Made by a program: the position numbers and the translations under genes. A DNA stretch of 64,000 nucleotides from Pseudomonas sp. SST3 (lineage in GTDB: Bacteria; Pseudomonadota; Gammaproteobacteria; Pseudomonadales; Pseudomonadaceae), in contig NZ_QORI02000007.1 in the NCBI RefSeq assembly GCF_003325755.1, positions 184,824 through 248,823 of the forward strand, given 5' to 3'. Each line of letters starts with the position of its first letter. Position 1 is the first letter of the stretch. This document shows positions 47,476-57,785 of the stretch, piece by piece. The notes under the pieces are model-generated. The model saw only the letters and a list, made by a program, of their open reading frames with translations, was not told the origin of the DNA and ran no database searches.

Positions 47476-48408
47476 TCAGTTAGGTTCGTCCAGCAACAGG
47501 CGTTCGCGGACAACGTCCACCAGTTTCTCCGGCTGGAACTTGGAAAGGAAGTTGTCACAACCGACTTTCTTCACCATTGCCAGATTGAAACTTCCCGAAA
47601 GCGATGTATGCAGCACGACATGCAGGTCACGCAGGCGGGGGTCGTTGCGAATTTCGGTGGTGAGTCGATAGCCGTCCATCTCCGGCATTTCGGCATCGGT
47701 GAACACCATTAACAGACGATCGGTAAGCACCTCCCCAGCATCAGCCCAGGCCTTGAGCTTGTTCAAACCCTTCAAGCCGTCGCTGGCGGAGTGCACCGTG
47801 ATGCCTAGCTGACTCAGGGTCTCGCGCAGTTGGGCCAGTGCAACGGTCGAGTCATCGACACAGAGCACCTCACGGCCCTTCGCGCGCTCGAGCAGCGGAT
47901 CCGCCAGACGTTCCGGCGCGATGCTGGTGTCATAAGGGACGATCTCGGCAAGCACCTTTTCGACGTCAATGACTTCGACCAGCTGTTCATCGACTTTGGT
48001 GATCGCCGTGAGGTAGTGCTGACGGCCGGCTGTGCTCGGCGGAGGCAGAACCTCTTCCCAGTTGAGGTTGAGAATGCGATCCACACCGCCGACCAGGAAG
48101 GCCTGAGTCGAGCGATTGTACTCCGTCACGATGATGGTGCTGCGCTCATCCGGAACCAGCGGGCGCAGGCCAATGGCACGGGACAGATCGATGACCGGCA
48201 ACGTCTGGCCGCGCAGGCTGACCACGCCGCACACCGAGCCATGGCGATGCGGCATGAGAGTCATCTTCGGTAGCTGCACCACTTCCTGCACTTTGAACAC
48301 GTTGATCGCGAACTGCTGGCGGCCGGAGAGCCGAAACATGAGGATCTCCAGACGATTCTGCCCCACCAATCGGGTGCGTTGATCGACTGACTCGAGAATG
48401 CCGGCCAT
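47476..48408 (-). CDS. cheV: Chemotaxis protein CheV
   Basis: This 310-residue coupling protein has an N-terminal CheW domain (FAINVFKVQEVV; VCGVVSLRGQTLPVIDL) and a C-terminal response-regulator domain. Acidic residues D185 and D186, phosphorylated D238 in FTDAEMPEMDGY, and the conserved Lys in DNFLSKFQP are all present, so it should be phosphorylated by CheA. It links chemoreceptors to CheA and tunes the signal. It is an isolated gene here; no other chemotaxis gene is in the window. Confidence 0.94.
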   Translation of the reverse strand: MAGILESVDQRTRLVGQNRLEILMFRLSGRQQFAINVFKVQEVVQLPKMTLMPHRHGSVCGVVSLRGQTLPVIDLSRAIGLRPLVPDERSTIIVTEYNRSTQAFLVGGVDRILNLNWEEVLPPPSTAGRQHYLTAITKVDEQLVEVIDVEKVLAEIVPYDTSIAPERLADPLLERAKGREVLCVDDSTVALAQLRETLSQLGITVHSASDGLKGLNKLKAWADAGEVLTDRLLMVFTDAEMPEMDGYRLTTEIRNDPRLRDLHVVLHTSLSGSFNLAMVKKVGCDNFLSKFQPEKLVDVVRERLLLDEPN

Positions 48409-48534
48409 TGCGGGCTCCTTGGTGAATACGGGACTAAAGGTCTATCGGCCGCAAGCGTCCATGCTTTATCCATCGGAGCAAGTATTTATCGTCCTGCTTC
48501 GCCAAAACAGGCGGGGCACCAGTCAATACCGCTG

Positions 48535-49464
48535 TCAGGCGGGCTGGTGATCTTCGCGAAGCAGCGGTTCATCACGTAACAACGGGCTATCGGCAGGTAG
48601 ATGCAGCCGCAACGCCCGGCGCCTCACCGAGAAACGCATGCGCTTTGCTGCGAAGGGCTCGCCATCGAGATTGATATCGATCTCGTCCGGCGCCTCGACC
48701 TCTAGCCATGGCACGCGCGCGGTTACCGAAACGGTATCGATTCCAAGCAGTCCGCCGCTCAGCAAGGTGCCTAGCGTTCCCACCGTATCGGCCGGCGCCG
48801 GAACGATGCAGATATCGAGCAAACCATCATCCACCGATGCCTGCGGGCAAAGCTGCTGACCGCCACCGGACTGGCGCCCGTTACCGATGCCCAAAGCGAG
48901 AAACTCACCCTCCCAGGTGAAATCAGGCCCTTCAAAACGCCCCCAGGCAGTACGCAGCTCGCTGAAGCGTGACAGGCCAGTCAGCAGATAGGCACTACCG
49001 CCCAGGACCCGCTTCAATTCGTTGGGGGTCGTAGCGGTCACTTTGGAGCCGAAGCCCCCGGTCGCCATGTTGATAAACGGCTCACCGTTCATTTCTCCAA
49101 CGTCGACCCGGATTGGCTGGCGATTGAGCAACGTCAGGGCGTCGAAGGGTTCAAGCGGGATCTCGGCGGCATGCGCGAAATCATTGGCGGTTCCCAGTGG
49201 CAGCACGGCGAGGCTGGCCTCGGAGCCGCTATCGAGCAGCGCCTGCACCATCTCGCGCACGGTGCCATCTCCACCGCCAGCCACCAGCGTCTGGTAGCCC
49301 GCAGCGAGCGCCTCGTTCACCAGGCGCGCCGTGTCTCCCGGCTCCCACGTCACCCTCACGGCCAGCTCGTTTCCAAGTTGGCGCCATTCGTTGACAGCCG
49401 TGCGCACGTCCTCATTGAGCCCCTGCTTCCCGTGAAGGATGAGCATTGCCTTGGGTTCATTCAT
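48535..49464 (-). CDS. yegS: YegS-type lipid kinase
   Basis: This 309-residue diacylglycerol kinase-like protein has the catalytic-domain motif VAGGGDGTVREM and LPLGTANDFAHAAEIPLEP, the signature of the YegS subfamily, and NGRQSGGGQQLCPQASVDDGLLDICIVPA. In E. coli YegS phosphorylates phosphatidylglycerol. The start at 49464 (MNEPKAMLILHG) has GGAAG upstream; an upstream ATG adds 13 residues. It lies divergent from the polysaccharide locus. Confidence 0.87.
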   Translation of the reverse strand: MNEPKAMLILHGKQGLNEDVRTAVNEWRQLGNELAVRVTWEPGDTARLVNEALAAGYQTLVAGGGDGTVREMVQALLDSGSEASLAVLPLGTANDFAHAAEIPLEPFDALTLLNRQPIRVDVGEMNGEPFINMATGGFGSKVTATTPNELKRVLGGSAYLLTGLSRFSELRTAWGRFEGPDFTWEGEFLALGIGNGRQSGGGQQLCPQASVDDGLLDICIVPAPADTVGTLGTLLSGGLLGIDTVSVTARVPWLEVEAPDEIDINLDGEPFAAKRMRFSVRRRALRLHLPADSPLLRDEPLLREDHQPA

Positions 49465-49835
49465 GCCAATCACTTCCATCTCGATATCCGTCAGATAGGA
49501 CACACGGCAACCTACGAAAGTTGTGCTTCTGAATAGCGACAGGGCTTAAGCCGAGCCAAAAACAGCACCGACCACTGGTCAGCAGCCGGCGCTCCGAAAT
49601 CCCATTCGCCAAATACATTTCATTTTTTATCTCTTAATTATCAATAGCTTAGGTGACACAGTTAATACTTACTGATTACTCAACACTTTGCAGCCTGTCG
49701 GTGAACTCATGACCTGGAAGGCGGTCGGAGCACTTGTCCAGTTGAAGGTTGCGATAGCTGCCTGCCATCAGAACCGCGGATCGCGGCGATCAAAACGAGT
49801 ATTGAGCTAGCAATAGCCGTAGGAAGGAGCCTTGT
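49465..49835. other. Control region of the polysaccharide locus
   Basis: The 371 bases between the divergent lipid kinase and the first polysaccharide gene contain an A/T-rich stretch at 49605-49690 (CATTTCATTTTTTATCTCTTAATTATC, read in parts) that stands out from the GC-rich surroundings and probably holds the operon promoter. GAAGGAG lies just upstream of the ATG at 49836. No JUMPStart or ops element and no sigma-54 site could be seen. Confidence 0.5.
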
Positions 49836-51272
49836 ATGCGCTTACAGTCCGTTGGAACCCTTGAGTACGCCCACCCCAGTTTTGTTGATTATTTTCTCGC
49901 CAGCGTCCGCCTGATTCATGGGCTGACGGCCGTGTTGCCGGGCGTTCTGTTGTTGCTGTTTCTGCCACTTGAGCTGCCGGCTGGCGGCGGAACCTTCAGC
50001 ACCTTCCTGATGTTCTTCGGCGTGATCAGCGTGGTGATCTTTCAATCGGTCGGCATCTACAGTGAGGAGGTGTTCAGCACACTGCTGCGCTTTCGCACCA
50101 TGCTGGTGGCCTGGGCCGCGGCGTTCAGCCTGTTGATTTTCATGCACCAGGGTCTGGGCATGTTCAGCTACCTGGAAGCCAAACACCTGACCTTCTGGTT
50201 CGTCACCAGCGGCGTTCTGTTCGGCGCCGAGCGGCTGATGATGCTTGCCTTGTTCCGCCGCCTGATGGCCAAGGGCGTCTATCTGCAGAACGCAGTCATC
50301 CTCGGGGGGACCGACAACGGCGTACGTGTCGCCGAGTACCTGGCTCATCACCGCGACATCCGCACCGGCGTTCTCGGTTTTATCGACGACCGCCTGGAGC
50401 GCTTGCCCAAGACGCTCGCCGATCTTCCGCTGCTGGGTAACACCCGTGACCTGGAGCAGATGATTCGTGAAGAAAAGGTCACTCAGGTGTTGGTCGCCCT
50501 GCCATGGTTCGCCGACAGCCGCATCGGTCAGGTCATCAGCGAGCTGCGCAAGCTGCCGGTCAACGTGCTGTTGGTACCGGATATGGTTGCCTTCCGTCAT
50601 GCCAACAAGCGCATCACCGAAGTCGGTGGGCTGCCGACACTGATCGCCTCCGACCTGCCACTACGCGGCTGGTCGCCGATGTTCAAGCGCATCGAGGACA
50701 TCATCCTCTCCAGCCTCGCTCTGCTGGCCGCGGCGCCCGTGATGCTGCTGTTGGCCCTGGCGATCAAACTGGACTCCCCCGGCCCGGTGCTGTTCAAGCA
50801 GAAGCGCTACGGCTACAACAACCGCTTGATCGAAGTCTTCAAGTTCCGTTCGATGTACCACGCCAAGTCCGATGCCAATGCCGAGCGGCAGACCACACGT
50901 GACGACGACCGCATTACCCGTGTGGGCCGCTTCATCCGTAAGACCAGCCTTGACGAGCTGCCCCAGCTACTCAACGTCTTCCTGGGCAGCATGTCCATGG
51001 TCGGTCCGCGTCCCCATGCAACCGCCACCAAGGCCGCCGGCGTGCTGTTCGAAGACGCCGTGTCGGAATATTCCGCCCGCCATCGCGTTAAGCCGGGCAT
51101 CACCGGCTGGGCCCAGATCAATGGCTACCGCGGCGAGACCGACACCCTCGAAAAGATCGAAAAGCGCGTCGAGTTCGATCTGGACTACATCGAGCGCTGG
51201 TCGGTCTGGTTCGACATTTACATCCTCGCCCGAACCATCCCCGCCCTGCTGTTCAACAGGGACGTCTACTGA
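49836..51272 (+). CDS. Undecaprenyl-phosphate glucose phosphotransferase, PslA/WcaJ type
   Basis: This is the initiating enzyme of the polysaccharide locus, which adds a sugar-1-phosphate to undecaprenyl phosphate at the inner membrane. The 478-residue protein has four N-terminal membrane helices, a CoA-binding-like Rossmann domain ([17 protein letters not shown]), a further helix ([35 protein letters not shown], read in parts) and the catalytic C-terminal domain with [19 protein letters not shown] [17 protein letters not shown] and [18 protein letters not shown]. It has the same length and domain plan as P. aeruginosa PslA. The sugar is probably glucose (inference). Confidence 0.92.
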   Translation: MRLQSVGTLEYAHPSFVDYFLASVRLIHGLTAVLPGVLLLLFLPLELPAGGGTFSTFLMFFGVISVVIFQSVGIYSEEVFSTLLRFRTMLVAWAAAFSLLIFMHQGLGMFSYLEAKHLTFWFVTSGVLFGAERLMMLALFRRLMAKGVYLQNAVILGGTDNGVRVAEYLAHHRDIRTGVLGFIDDRLERLPKTLADLPLLGNTRDLEQMIREEKVTQVLVALPWFADSRIGQVISELRKLPVNVLLVPDMVAFRHANKRITEVGGLPTLIASDLPLRGWSPMFKRIEDIILSSLALLAAAPVMLLLALAIKLDSPGPVLFKQKRYGYNNRLIEVFKFRSMYHAKSDANAERQTTRDDDRITRVGRFIRKTSLDELPQLLNVFLGSMSMVGPRPHATATKAAGVLFEDAVSEYSARHRVKPGITGWAQINGYRGETDTLEKIEKRVEFDLDYIERWSVWFDIYILARTIPALLFNRDVY

Positions 51273-51432
51273 CTGCCGCACGCATCGATAAGCACCACCA
51301 CGGCAAAACGCCACATTTCATGCGCAAGCGCAGCAGGAAGATTGAACTAATGAAGCAAGCCATTATCAGATTTGCGTTCTGTGACACGCATGCTCACCAG
51401 CCCATGAATTCAGGGCTGCGAGGCTAAGCGAG

Positions 51433-51870
51433 ATGTTTCAGAACATATTGATCGTCTGCGTCGGCAACATCTGCAGAAGCCCGGCGGGCGAAGCATTGCT
51501 GGCTCACAGACTCCAAGGGAAAGGCCTGACGATCAGTTCAGCAGGCATAGGTGCACTAGTAGGCAACCCAATGGACAAGACGGCACATGAGGTGCTTAGC
51601 GATCACGGATTGGAACACAGGTCCCACCGTGCTCGGCAGGTCGATAGCGAGATGCTTCACCAGGCGGACCTTATCCTCGCCATGGAGCAGAGCCACATTC
51701 AGCACATCCGCCAGATCGCGCCCGAAGTACATGGCAAGACCTTCCTGATGGGCAAATGGCTAGACGACATGGAAATCCCCGATCCTTTTCGTCAATCCAA
51801 GCCCGCATTCGAACATGTTCACAGCCTTCTGACGCAGTCCGTCGAAAGCTGGCTTCCTTACCTGAAATAA
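51433..51870 (+). CDS. Low-molecular-weight protein tyrosine phosphatase (Wzb-like)
   Basis: This 145-residue phosphatase has the CX5R loop VCVGNICRSP (C9, R15) and the acid DPF in IPDPFRQ. In capsule and exopolysaccharide systems this family removes phosphate from the Wzc-type tyrosine kinase, which here is the next gene 15 bases downstream. The pair therefore forms the phosphorylation switch that governs chain length and export. Confidence 0.93.
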   Translation: MFQNILIVCVGNICRSPAGEALLAHRLQGKGLTISSAGIGALVGNPMDKTAHEVLSDHGLEHRSHRARQVDSEMLHQADLILAMEQSHIQHIRQIAPEVHGKTFLMGKWLDDMEIPDPFRQSKPAFEHVHSLLTQSVESWLPYLK

Positions 51871-51885
51871 GAAGAAGGAACTTCA

Positions 51886-54096
51886 ATGACCACTATGCCC
51901 CGCCCCATCTATGAGACCAAAGAGGACAAGGACATTGATCTGGCCCACCTCTTTGACACGTTCATCAACAACCGGGCCCTCATTCTCACCATAACCGGGT
52001 TCTTCGCGGCACTGGGTGTGGCCTACGCATTGTTGGCAACCCCGGTATATCTCGCCAGCGCAATGATCCAGATCCAGCCGAAAGGCGGGCTGCCAAGCCT
52101 CACCGACGTCGTGGGCACTGCACCGGCGGTCTCGCCGGCGCAGACGGAAATCGCACTGCTCAAGTCGCGCTCCGTTGTCGGCGGCGCGGTGGAAGCGCTG
52201 AACCTGGATATCATCATTGAACCGCACCATTTTCCAGTGATAGGCGGCTATGTGTTCCGCCGCTTCGAACCGAGCGAAGAGGGTGAGCTCGGTTGGTACC
52301 CGGATGGTTTCGAGTCGTATGCCTGGGGCGGCGAGTCGTTGCGCATCACCCATCTGATCGTGCCAGACAAGATGCATGGCGAAGAGCTGACGCTGGAAGC
52401 GGCTGAAAACAACGGCTTTATCCTGCGCGACACCGAAGGCGAAGTGGTTGTGCAGGGTATTGTTGGCGATCATATCGAGACGCCGGATTATGGAATCAGT
52501 GTAGCGGAGCTGAACGCACGGCCAGGCACGACCTTCACCGTAATCAAGAACCGTACTTACGCCACCACCGAGTCCTACCAGGAACGTCTGACTGCGGGTG
52601 AGCGAGGCAAGCAGTCAGGCATTCTCAACGTGACGCTCGAGGACACCGACCCGGACAAGGCTGTTCAGGTCCTGGAGAAAGTGGCCCAGCGCTACGTTGA
52701 TCAGAACATTGCGCGCAACGCGGCAGAAGCAACGCAAAGTCTGGAATTTCTCAGCGAGCAGGTTCCGGAAGTCCGCAAGAAGCTCGATGCTGCTCAAACA
52801 GCCTTGAACGAATTCCAGACCGGCAACCGCTCGGTGGATATTTCTGCAGAAACCCAGTCTGTGCTGGACCGTATCGTCGACCTCGAGAGCCAGATTTCAG
52901 AGCAGAACCTCAAGCGCACTGAAATGGAGACGCGCTTTACCCGTCAGCATCCGAACTTCCAGTCGTTGATCAACCAGATCAACCAACTGGAGTCGCAGAA
53001 GGCTGAGCTGGAAAAGCAGATTGGCACCCTACCCTCTACCCAGCAGGAATTGCTGCGCCTGAACCGCGACGTCGAGGTATCGTCCGAAACCTACTCGATG
53101 CTGCTGAACAAGACTCAGGAGCTGGACATCATTCGCGCAGGTACCGTGGGTAACGTGCGTATCGTTGACCACGCCGCAGCCGATATCGACCAGCCGATCA
53201 AGCCGAACAAGCCGCTGATCGTTATCGTTGCCACTCTGCTTGGCGGCATTCTCGCGGTCGCCTTCGTCTATGTTCGCGAAGCGCTCAAGCGCGGCGTCGA
53301 GAACCCCGAGGAAATCGAGCGTGTCGGCATTCCGGTGTATGCCGCGATTCCCTTCAGCGAGAAGCAAGGGGCGCTGGAAAAGCGGCTGGCCAACTTCAAG
53401 CGTGACAAGAGCAGCGCCTCTTACCTGTTGACCATCAATGACCCGGCTGATCTGGCGACCGAGGCCATGCGCAGCCTGCGTACCAGCCTGCATTTCGCCA
53501 TGATCGAGGCCAAGAACAACATCCTCATGATCACCGGCCCCAGCCCGGCAGTCGGCAAGTCATTCGTGACCAGCAACCTGGCGGCAGTAATCGCACAGTC
53601 CGGCAAAAGAGTACTGCTGGTCGATGCCGACATGCGCAAGGGCTACCTGCACAAAGTCATGCGTTGCCAGAGTGAAAAAGGTCTCTCGGATATCCTGTCC
53701 GGTCGCATCACGCTCTTTGACGCCATCCAGAAGACTCAACTCAACAACCTGCACGTCATTACGCACGGTCAGCTGCCGCCGAACCCATCCGAGTTGTTGA
53801 TGCACGAGAACTTCTCTCGCTTCGTCAAGGAGATCAGCACTATGTATGACATGGTGATCTTCGATACGCCGCCGATCCTTGCCGTAACCGACGCGGCTCT
53901 CGTTGGTAGCCAGGCGGGTACTACGCTAATGGTGACCCGCTACGGCCTTAACGGAGTCAAGGAAATCGAGTTTGCCAAGCGCCGTCTCGAGCAAAATGGT
54001 CTGCTGGTCAAGGGCGTTATCTTCAACGCCGTGGTCCGCAAGGCGTCGACATACAGCGAGTACGGCTACTACCAGTACGACTACCAGAGCAAATAA
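51886..54096 (+). CDS. Polysaccharide co-polymerase/tyrosine autokinase (Wzc-like)
   Basis: This 736-residue inner-membrane protein has an N-terminal Wzz domain between two membrane helices (LTITGFFAALGVAYALL; PLIVIVATLLGGILAVAFVYV) with a long periplasmic coiled coil, then a cytoplasmic BY-kinase. Walker A is GPSPAVGKSF near residue 550, Walker A' is LLVDADMRKG, and Walker B is VIFDTPPI. The C-terminus has a tyrosine cluster (TYSEYGYYQYDYQSK) for autophosphorylation. The Wzb-like phosphatase is directly upstream. Confidence 0.94.
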   Translation: MTTMPRPIYETKEDKDIDLAHLFDTFINNRALILTITGFFAALGVAYALLATPVYLASAMIQIQPKGGLPSLTDVVGTAPAVSPAQTEIALLKSRSVVGGAVEALNLDIIIEPHHFPVIGGYVFRRFEPSEEGELGWYPDGFESYAWGGESLRITHLIVPDKMHGEELTLEAAENNGFILRDTEGEVVVQGIVGDHIETPDYGISVAELNARPGTTFTVIKNRTYATTESYQERLTAGERGKQSGILNVTLEDTDPDKAVQVLEKVAQRYVDQNIARNAAEATQSLEFLSEQVPEVRKKLDAAQTALNEFQTGNRSVDISAETQSVLDRIVDLESQISEQNLKRTEMETRFTRQHPNFQSLINQINQLESQKAELEKQIGTLPSTQQELLRLNRDVEVSSETYSMLLNKTQELDIIRAGTVGNVRIVDHAAADIDQPIKPNKPLIVIVATLLGGILAVAFVYVREALKRGVENPEEIERVGIPVYAAIPFSEKQGALEKRLANFKRDKSSASYLLTINDPADLATEAMRSLRTSLHFAMIEAKNNILMITGPSPAVGKSFVTSNLAAVIAQSGKRVLLVDADMRKGYLHKVMRCQSEKGLSDILSGRITLFDAIQKTQLNNLHVITHGQLPPNPSELLMHENFSRFVKEISTMYDMVIFDTPPILAVTDAALVGSQAGTTLMVTRYGLNGVKEIEFAKRRLEQNGLLVKGVIFNAVVRKASTYSEYGYYQYDYQSK

Positions 54097-54275
54097 AACG
54101 TGCTCGGCATCCTCGATGTCGAGCGATCAAACAGCGCTCTGCCATTAACTGATTCGCCGATCACCCGTCCCGTTCGCCCGCGCTCATCAGGCGAACGGCT
54201 CGCGGTGTATTTGATCGCGCCATCACAGCCAGTCCAGGCGCCACGCGCCACGCGCCATGGGAGGTCCAGGTAAAT

Positions 54276-55337
54276 ATGGAACGTCGCTCTCTTCCCCCTC
54301 TGCTCACTACGATACGGTTGATTGCCAGCCTGGCACTGATGAGCTGTGTATCACTTGCGCAGGCACAAGCCAGCGAAAAGAACGCCGGCATCGACCTGGT
54401 CGGCATCAACATGTCTGGCGCCAACTTCGCCCCGCATATAACACCCGGCAAAGTTGGCACTAACTACTTCTATCCGGAAAAGAAGTACTTCAAGTACTAC
54501 GCGGACAAGGATATCCGTTTGATCCGCTTTCCCTTCCTCTGGGAGCGCCTGCAGCATGAACTGTACAAAGGCGTGAACTTCGACCAGATCCGCCTGCTCA
54601 GAAGAACGCTTGATTTCGCTGCTGAGCACAACCAGAAAATCATTCTGGACATGCATAACTATGGCCGATACAAGGGCAAGCTGATCGGCTCTCCTGAAGT
54701 GCCGTACGAAGCCTACGCCAGCGTCTGGCGGAAACTCGCGGAGGAGTTCAAGGATCATCCCGCGTTGTTGGGCTACGACATTATGAACGAGCCTCATTCG
54801 ACCAAAGGGCTATGGCCAGCAGCTGCTCAAGCCGCCGTCGATGCCATCCGCCAGGTGGACATGAAGACTTTGATTTTCGTCGAAGGTGACCGCTGGGCCA
54901 GCACCTTTCACTGGCGCATGGTGAATGAGGACTTCCTGATCGAGGATCCCGCCGAGAAGATCATCTACGAAGGCCACCTGTACCTCGACAAGGATTTCTC
55001 TGGACGCTATGCAAACGACGAAACCGTTGACCCCATGCTGGGAGTGGAACGTGCACGCCCGTTCGTCGAGTGGCTGAAGGAAAACAACCTGAAAGGCTTT
55101 CTCGGCGAATACGGCGTACCCGGGAATTCTGAGTCGATGCTGGCCGCCATGGACAACCTGCTCGGCTACCTCAATGAAAATTGCATGCCCAGCGCCTATT
55201 GGGCCGGAGGCCCAGGCTGGGGGAAATATGTCCTTGCGGTTGAGCCCATCGACGGCAAGGACCGGCCGCAAATGCCGGTGCTGCAAAAACACATCTCAAA
55301 TAACTGCACGGAGTTCGGGCCGACACCGCAGCAATAA
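54276..55337 (+). CDS. Secreted glycoside hydrolase family 5 (cellulase-like)
   Basis: This 353-residue enzyme has a signal peptide ending near AQAQA. The fold is GH5: the catalytic acid/base is E172 in IMNEPHS and the nucleophile is E278 in GEYGVPG, with DMHNYGRYKG as a substrate-site segment. Its place inside the polysaccharide locus suggests that it cuts the exopolymer made by the locus, as PslG or BcsZ do in other systems, rather than plant cellulose (inference). The region just upstream has CGCCACG repeats, and GGGAGG stands in front of the start. Confidence 0.9.
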   Translation: MERRSLPPLLTTIRLIASLALMSCVSLAQAQASEKNAGIDLVGINMSGANFAPHITPGKVGTNYFYPEKKYFKYYADKDIRLIRFPFLWERLQHELYKGVNFDQIRLLRRTLDFAAEHNQKIILDMHNYGRYKGKLIGSPEVPYEAYASVWRKLAEEFKDHPALLGYDIMNEPHSTKGLWPAAAQAAVDAIRQVDMKTLIFVEGDRWASTFHWRMVNEDFLIEDPAEKIIYEGHLYLDKDFSGRYANDETVDPMLGVERARPFVEWLKENNLKGFLGEYGVPGNSESMLAAMDNLLGYLNENCMPSAYWAGGPGWGKYVLAVEPIDGKDRPQMPVLQKHISNNCTEFGPTPQQ

Positions 55338-55684
55338 CTCGCTTGTTACCGCATCTACCGCCCGCCAGACAGTAGTCAGGTAAATGCGGTTGTCGGTCAG
55401 AAATCTTTGGCGACCCTCGAATTTCGACGCAACCCAGCCTCCAAATGATTGTCCAATTTTTGGACCGAGCATCAGCGGATTTAGCGCGAGCGGAACTCCA
55501 TGACTCGGTAGCTATCGAACGCGTTCGGTTACTGACGCGCTGTCAGGCTTGGATTGACTCATTGAATCCAGCGACACACAGCGCAACGACGCATCGAAAG
55601 CACCGCCTGGCAATGTTAGATGGCTTGAGTTTGTTGCGGTGTAGTTAGTCTGGATAAATGGAAATGCACCTAAGGACCCAGGTG
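55338..55684. other. Intergenic region between the glycosidase and the polymerase genes
   Basis: The 347 bases interrupt the locus. One open frame (55445-55648, +) has no family features. No terminator or promoter is clear, but the gap is long enough for a second promoter. Base composition becomes lower in GC toward the polymerase gene. Confidence 0.4.
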
Positions 55685-56941
55685 ATGACAAACATCAGCT
55701 CAAAATTCTTTTATTTGCCATTGACCGTTCTGATGATCGTCTTGCACTTTTCGGTGTTTGGTGACAGCACGCATAACCCTATCGGCTTCAAGTATCTCAA
55801 CGAAGCCTATCTGGCGATCTGCCTGGGTGCGTCGTTTCTTTTGCTACTTGCCAGTACAGACGAAGCGTCCAGAGAATTCCGCATCCTCATGTACTACGCG
55901 TTTTACAGCGTTTTCGTATTTACGGTGCTACCAGCTATATTTTCTTTTTATACCTTTGGTCAACCGATCATCTACGGGCTGATCGAGGAACGTCGAATAC
56001 TTTTCACATTTGGTTTCGTACCGCTGCTTTTGCTTGCCAAGCACATCAGCACCCTCCAGTTTGAGCGCGCGCTGATCTATTCCGCACTCATCGCCGTATT
56101 CCTCTCGTGGTGTTTCAAATTCGGGCTGATCCCGGACTTGCGTGAAGAGCAGACATCCTGGGACCGCCCGGATCGCTCATCCATCGGTCCCTTTTTGATC
56201 TGCTTCGCCTATTTCTATTGCATCCAGGTTTGGGCGAAGGGCAAGTCGCTCATCAACGACGAGCAGCGCCAGCGAAATTTCTACCTCATCGTCGCCGCGG
56301 TGCTGTTGCTCACCCTGGTCTTCGCCACGCAGACCCGTCAGCTTATTGTCCTGTGCCTGGCCTTCACGATGTTCTCGCTGAGAGCCAAAGCCGTCATTTG
56401 GGCAGCCTCGTTTTGCGTCTTGCTTTCGCCGCTCTATTTTTATCCTGAGCTGCTTGAGGTCCTCGGACTGAACGTAGAGTTCTATGAAAGCAGCCTGGAT
56501 GGTGATGTGGAGGATGGCGTACGGCCCCATACGATCGCGTCGGTATTCAGGCATTTGGATCTGGTCAACTGGTTACCAAGCGGTTCGCTGTCCCTGATGT
56601 GGCAGGACGGTTTTATCCCCTATTTCGGCGAACACTTCTTCCTCTCCGATATCGGAATTATCGGCACGCTTTTTCGCTTCGGCTTTTTGACCTTTTTGCT
56701 GGTCCCACTATCGCTGTACATCTACCAGCGCATCGCTAGAAACATCAGTGCTGATATGAGTTTCATCTATCCGGTGATGCTCGCAATGTTCGTGATATGG
56801 CCGCTCTCCGGTCTCTTCGAATATGCGCAACCTGTAGTTTGTATGCTTTTCGTTATTCATGCTCTGAGAGCACGCCATCTTCGCAGCAAGGAACGAGTAC
56901 ATGAACGTCGCACTTATTCTCAACTACAAAGCTGCTACTGA
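55685..56941 (+). CDS. Wzy-like polysaccharide polymerase
   Basis: This inner-membrane protein of 418 residues has about 11 hydrophobic segments (LPLTVLMIVLHFSVF; AYLAICLGASFLLLLA; FYLIVAAVLLLTLVFATQTR) and a longer loop with DRPDRSSIGPF, typical of O-antigen polymerase/ligase proteins. It probably joins repeat units in the periplasm. ATG 55685 is chosen because AAGGA lies 8 bases ahead; ATG 55658 is an alternative. Codon use is richer in A/T than in the flanking genes, as is common for polymerase genes gained by transfer. Its end overlaps the next gene by 41 bases. Confidence 0.83.
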   Translation: MTNISSKFFYLPLTVLMIVLHFSVFGDSTHNPIGFKYLNEAYLAICLGASFLLLLASTDEASREFRILMYYAFYSVFVFTVLPAIFSFYTFGQPIIYGLIEERRILFTFGFVPLLLLAKHISTLQFERALIYSALIAVFLSWCFKFGLIPDLREEQTSWDRPDRSSIGPFLICFAYFYCIQVWAKGKSLINDEQRQRNFYLIVAAVLLLTLVFATQTRQLIVLCLAFTMFSLRAKAVIWAASFCVLLSPLYFYPELLEVLGLNVEFYESSLDGDVEDGVRPHTIASVFRHLDLVNWLPSGSLSLMWQDGFIPYFGEHFFLSDIGIIGTLFRFGFLTFLLVPLSLYIYQRIARNISADMSFIYPVMLAMFVIWPLSGLFEYAQPVVCMLFVIHALRARHLRSKERVHERRTYSQLQSCY

Positions 56942-57785
56942 AACCATCAGCTGCGCTGAAAGCTTGCTCGCTCATTGCACGACGATCGATCACATCGTCA
57001 TCGTCGATAACGATTCGCAGGATGGATCCGCCCTTGCCTTTCAGCAATGGCTGGACGAAAAGGCGTACCCGACCGTGACCTTGCTCTGCAATCCGGAAAA
57101 CAACGGATATGCCGGTGGCAATAATTATGGCCTTCGCTGGGCGATGGAAAATCTACAGCCAACGTACTTCTGGGTCGTCAATAACGACACCTACGTAGAC
57201 AGTGACGCCTTTTCGCCGTTGCTCGAGGCGCTGCAGCGCAATGATCGACAGTTCGTCGGCTCGCTCGTACTCAGTGCCGACACCGGACGTCTCGAATGCT
57301 ATGGCGGCGGCAAACTGTATCCGATCCTAGGCAAGGCTCGGCTGCTTGGAAAGAACCAGAGCATCGAAGCACTGCAGCAGCAGAATCTTCAGCACGCCCC
57401 GGATTACATAATGGGCTGCAGCCTTGCGTTTTCCGCTGCGCTGACCGAAGAAATCGGCCTGATGGATGAAGATTACTTCATGTATTTCGAAGAGGTGGAT
57501 TGGCAATACCGCGCCAGGCGCTTCGGTATTTCCATCAAGGTCATCCCTGAAAGCCGCCTGTTTCACTACGGCTCCCTCAGCCTGGGTAGCCGCTCGGCGT
57601 TTTATCACTATTACCGCAACCGCGCGGCCACCCGTTTCAACAAGCGTTTTTACGGGTCGATCTTCGCAGTAACTTCCGCATTCTTTCTCTCGGCCGTTAC
57701 AACTATCAAGGAATACAGGAATCCCACCCTCGCCTGGTCGGGTATCAAGGGCGCCTTCAAGGGAGTAGCAATGAGTGTCAAGTGA
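56901..57785 (+). CDS. Family 2 glycosyltransferase, rhamnosyltransferase-like
   Basis: This 294-residue GT2 protein has the nucleotide-binding strand HIVIVDNDSQDGS, the NPENNGYAGGNNYGL motif, a DxD-like WVVNNDTYVDSD and FMYFEEVDWQYRARR, as in rhamnosyltransferases. A membrane-associated C-terminus (FAVTSAFFLSAVTTI) is seen. Because Gmd and Rmd in this locus make GDP-D-rhamnose, a D-rhamnosyl donor is plausible but unproven. The start overlaps the polymerase gene by 41 bases, and the end overlaps the next gene. Confidence 0.88.
   Translation: MNVALILNYKAATETISCAESLLAHCTTIDHIVIVDNDSQDGSALAFQQWLDEKAYPTVTLLCNPENNGYAGGNNYGLRWAMENLQPTYFWVVNNDTYVDSDAFSPLLEALQRNDRQFVGSLVLSADTGRLECYGGGKLYPILGKARLLGKNQSIEALQQQNLQHAPDYIMGCSLAFSAALTEEIGLMDEDYFMYFEEVDWQYRARRFGISIKVIPESRLFHYGSLSLGSRSAFYHYYRNRAATRFNKRFYGSIFAVTSAFFLSAVTTIKEYRNPTLAWSGIKGAFKGVAMSVK

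Noticed and set aside
49690..49790. JUMPStart/ops element before the polysaccharide locus
   Set aside because: A GGCGGTCGG word occurs, but the ops core GGCGGTAG and the rest of JUMPStart are absent.
55445..55648. 67-codon open frame between the GH5 and polymerase genes
   Set aside because: No start signal or domain, and codon use unlike the neighbours.
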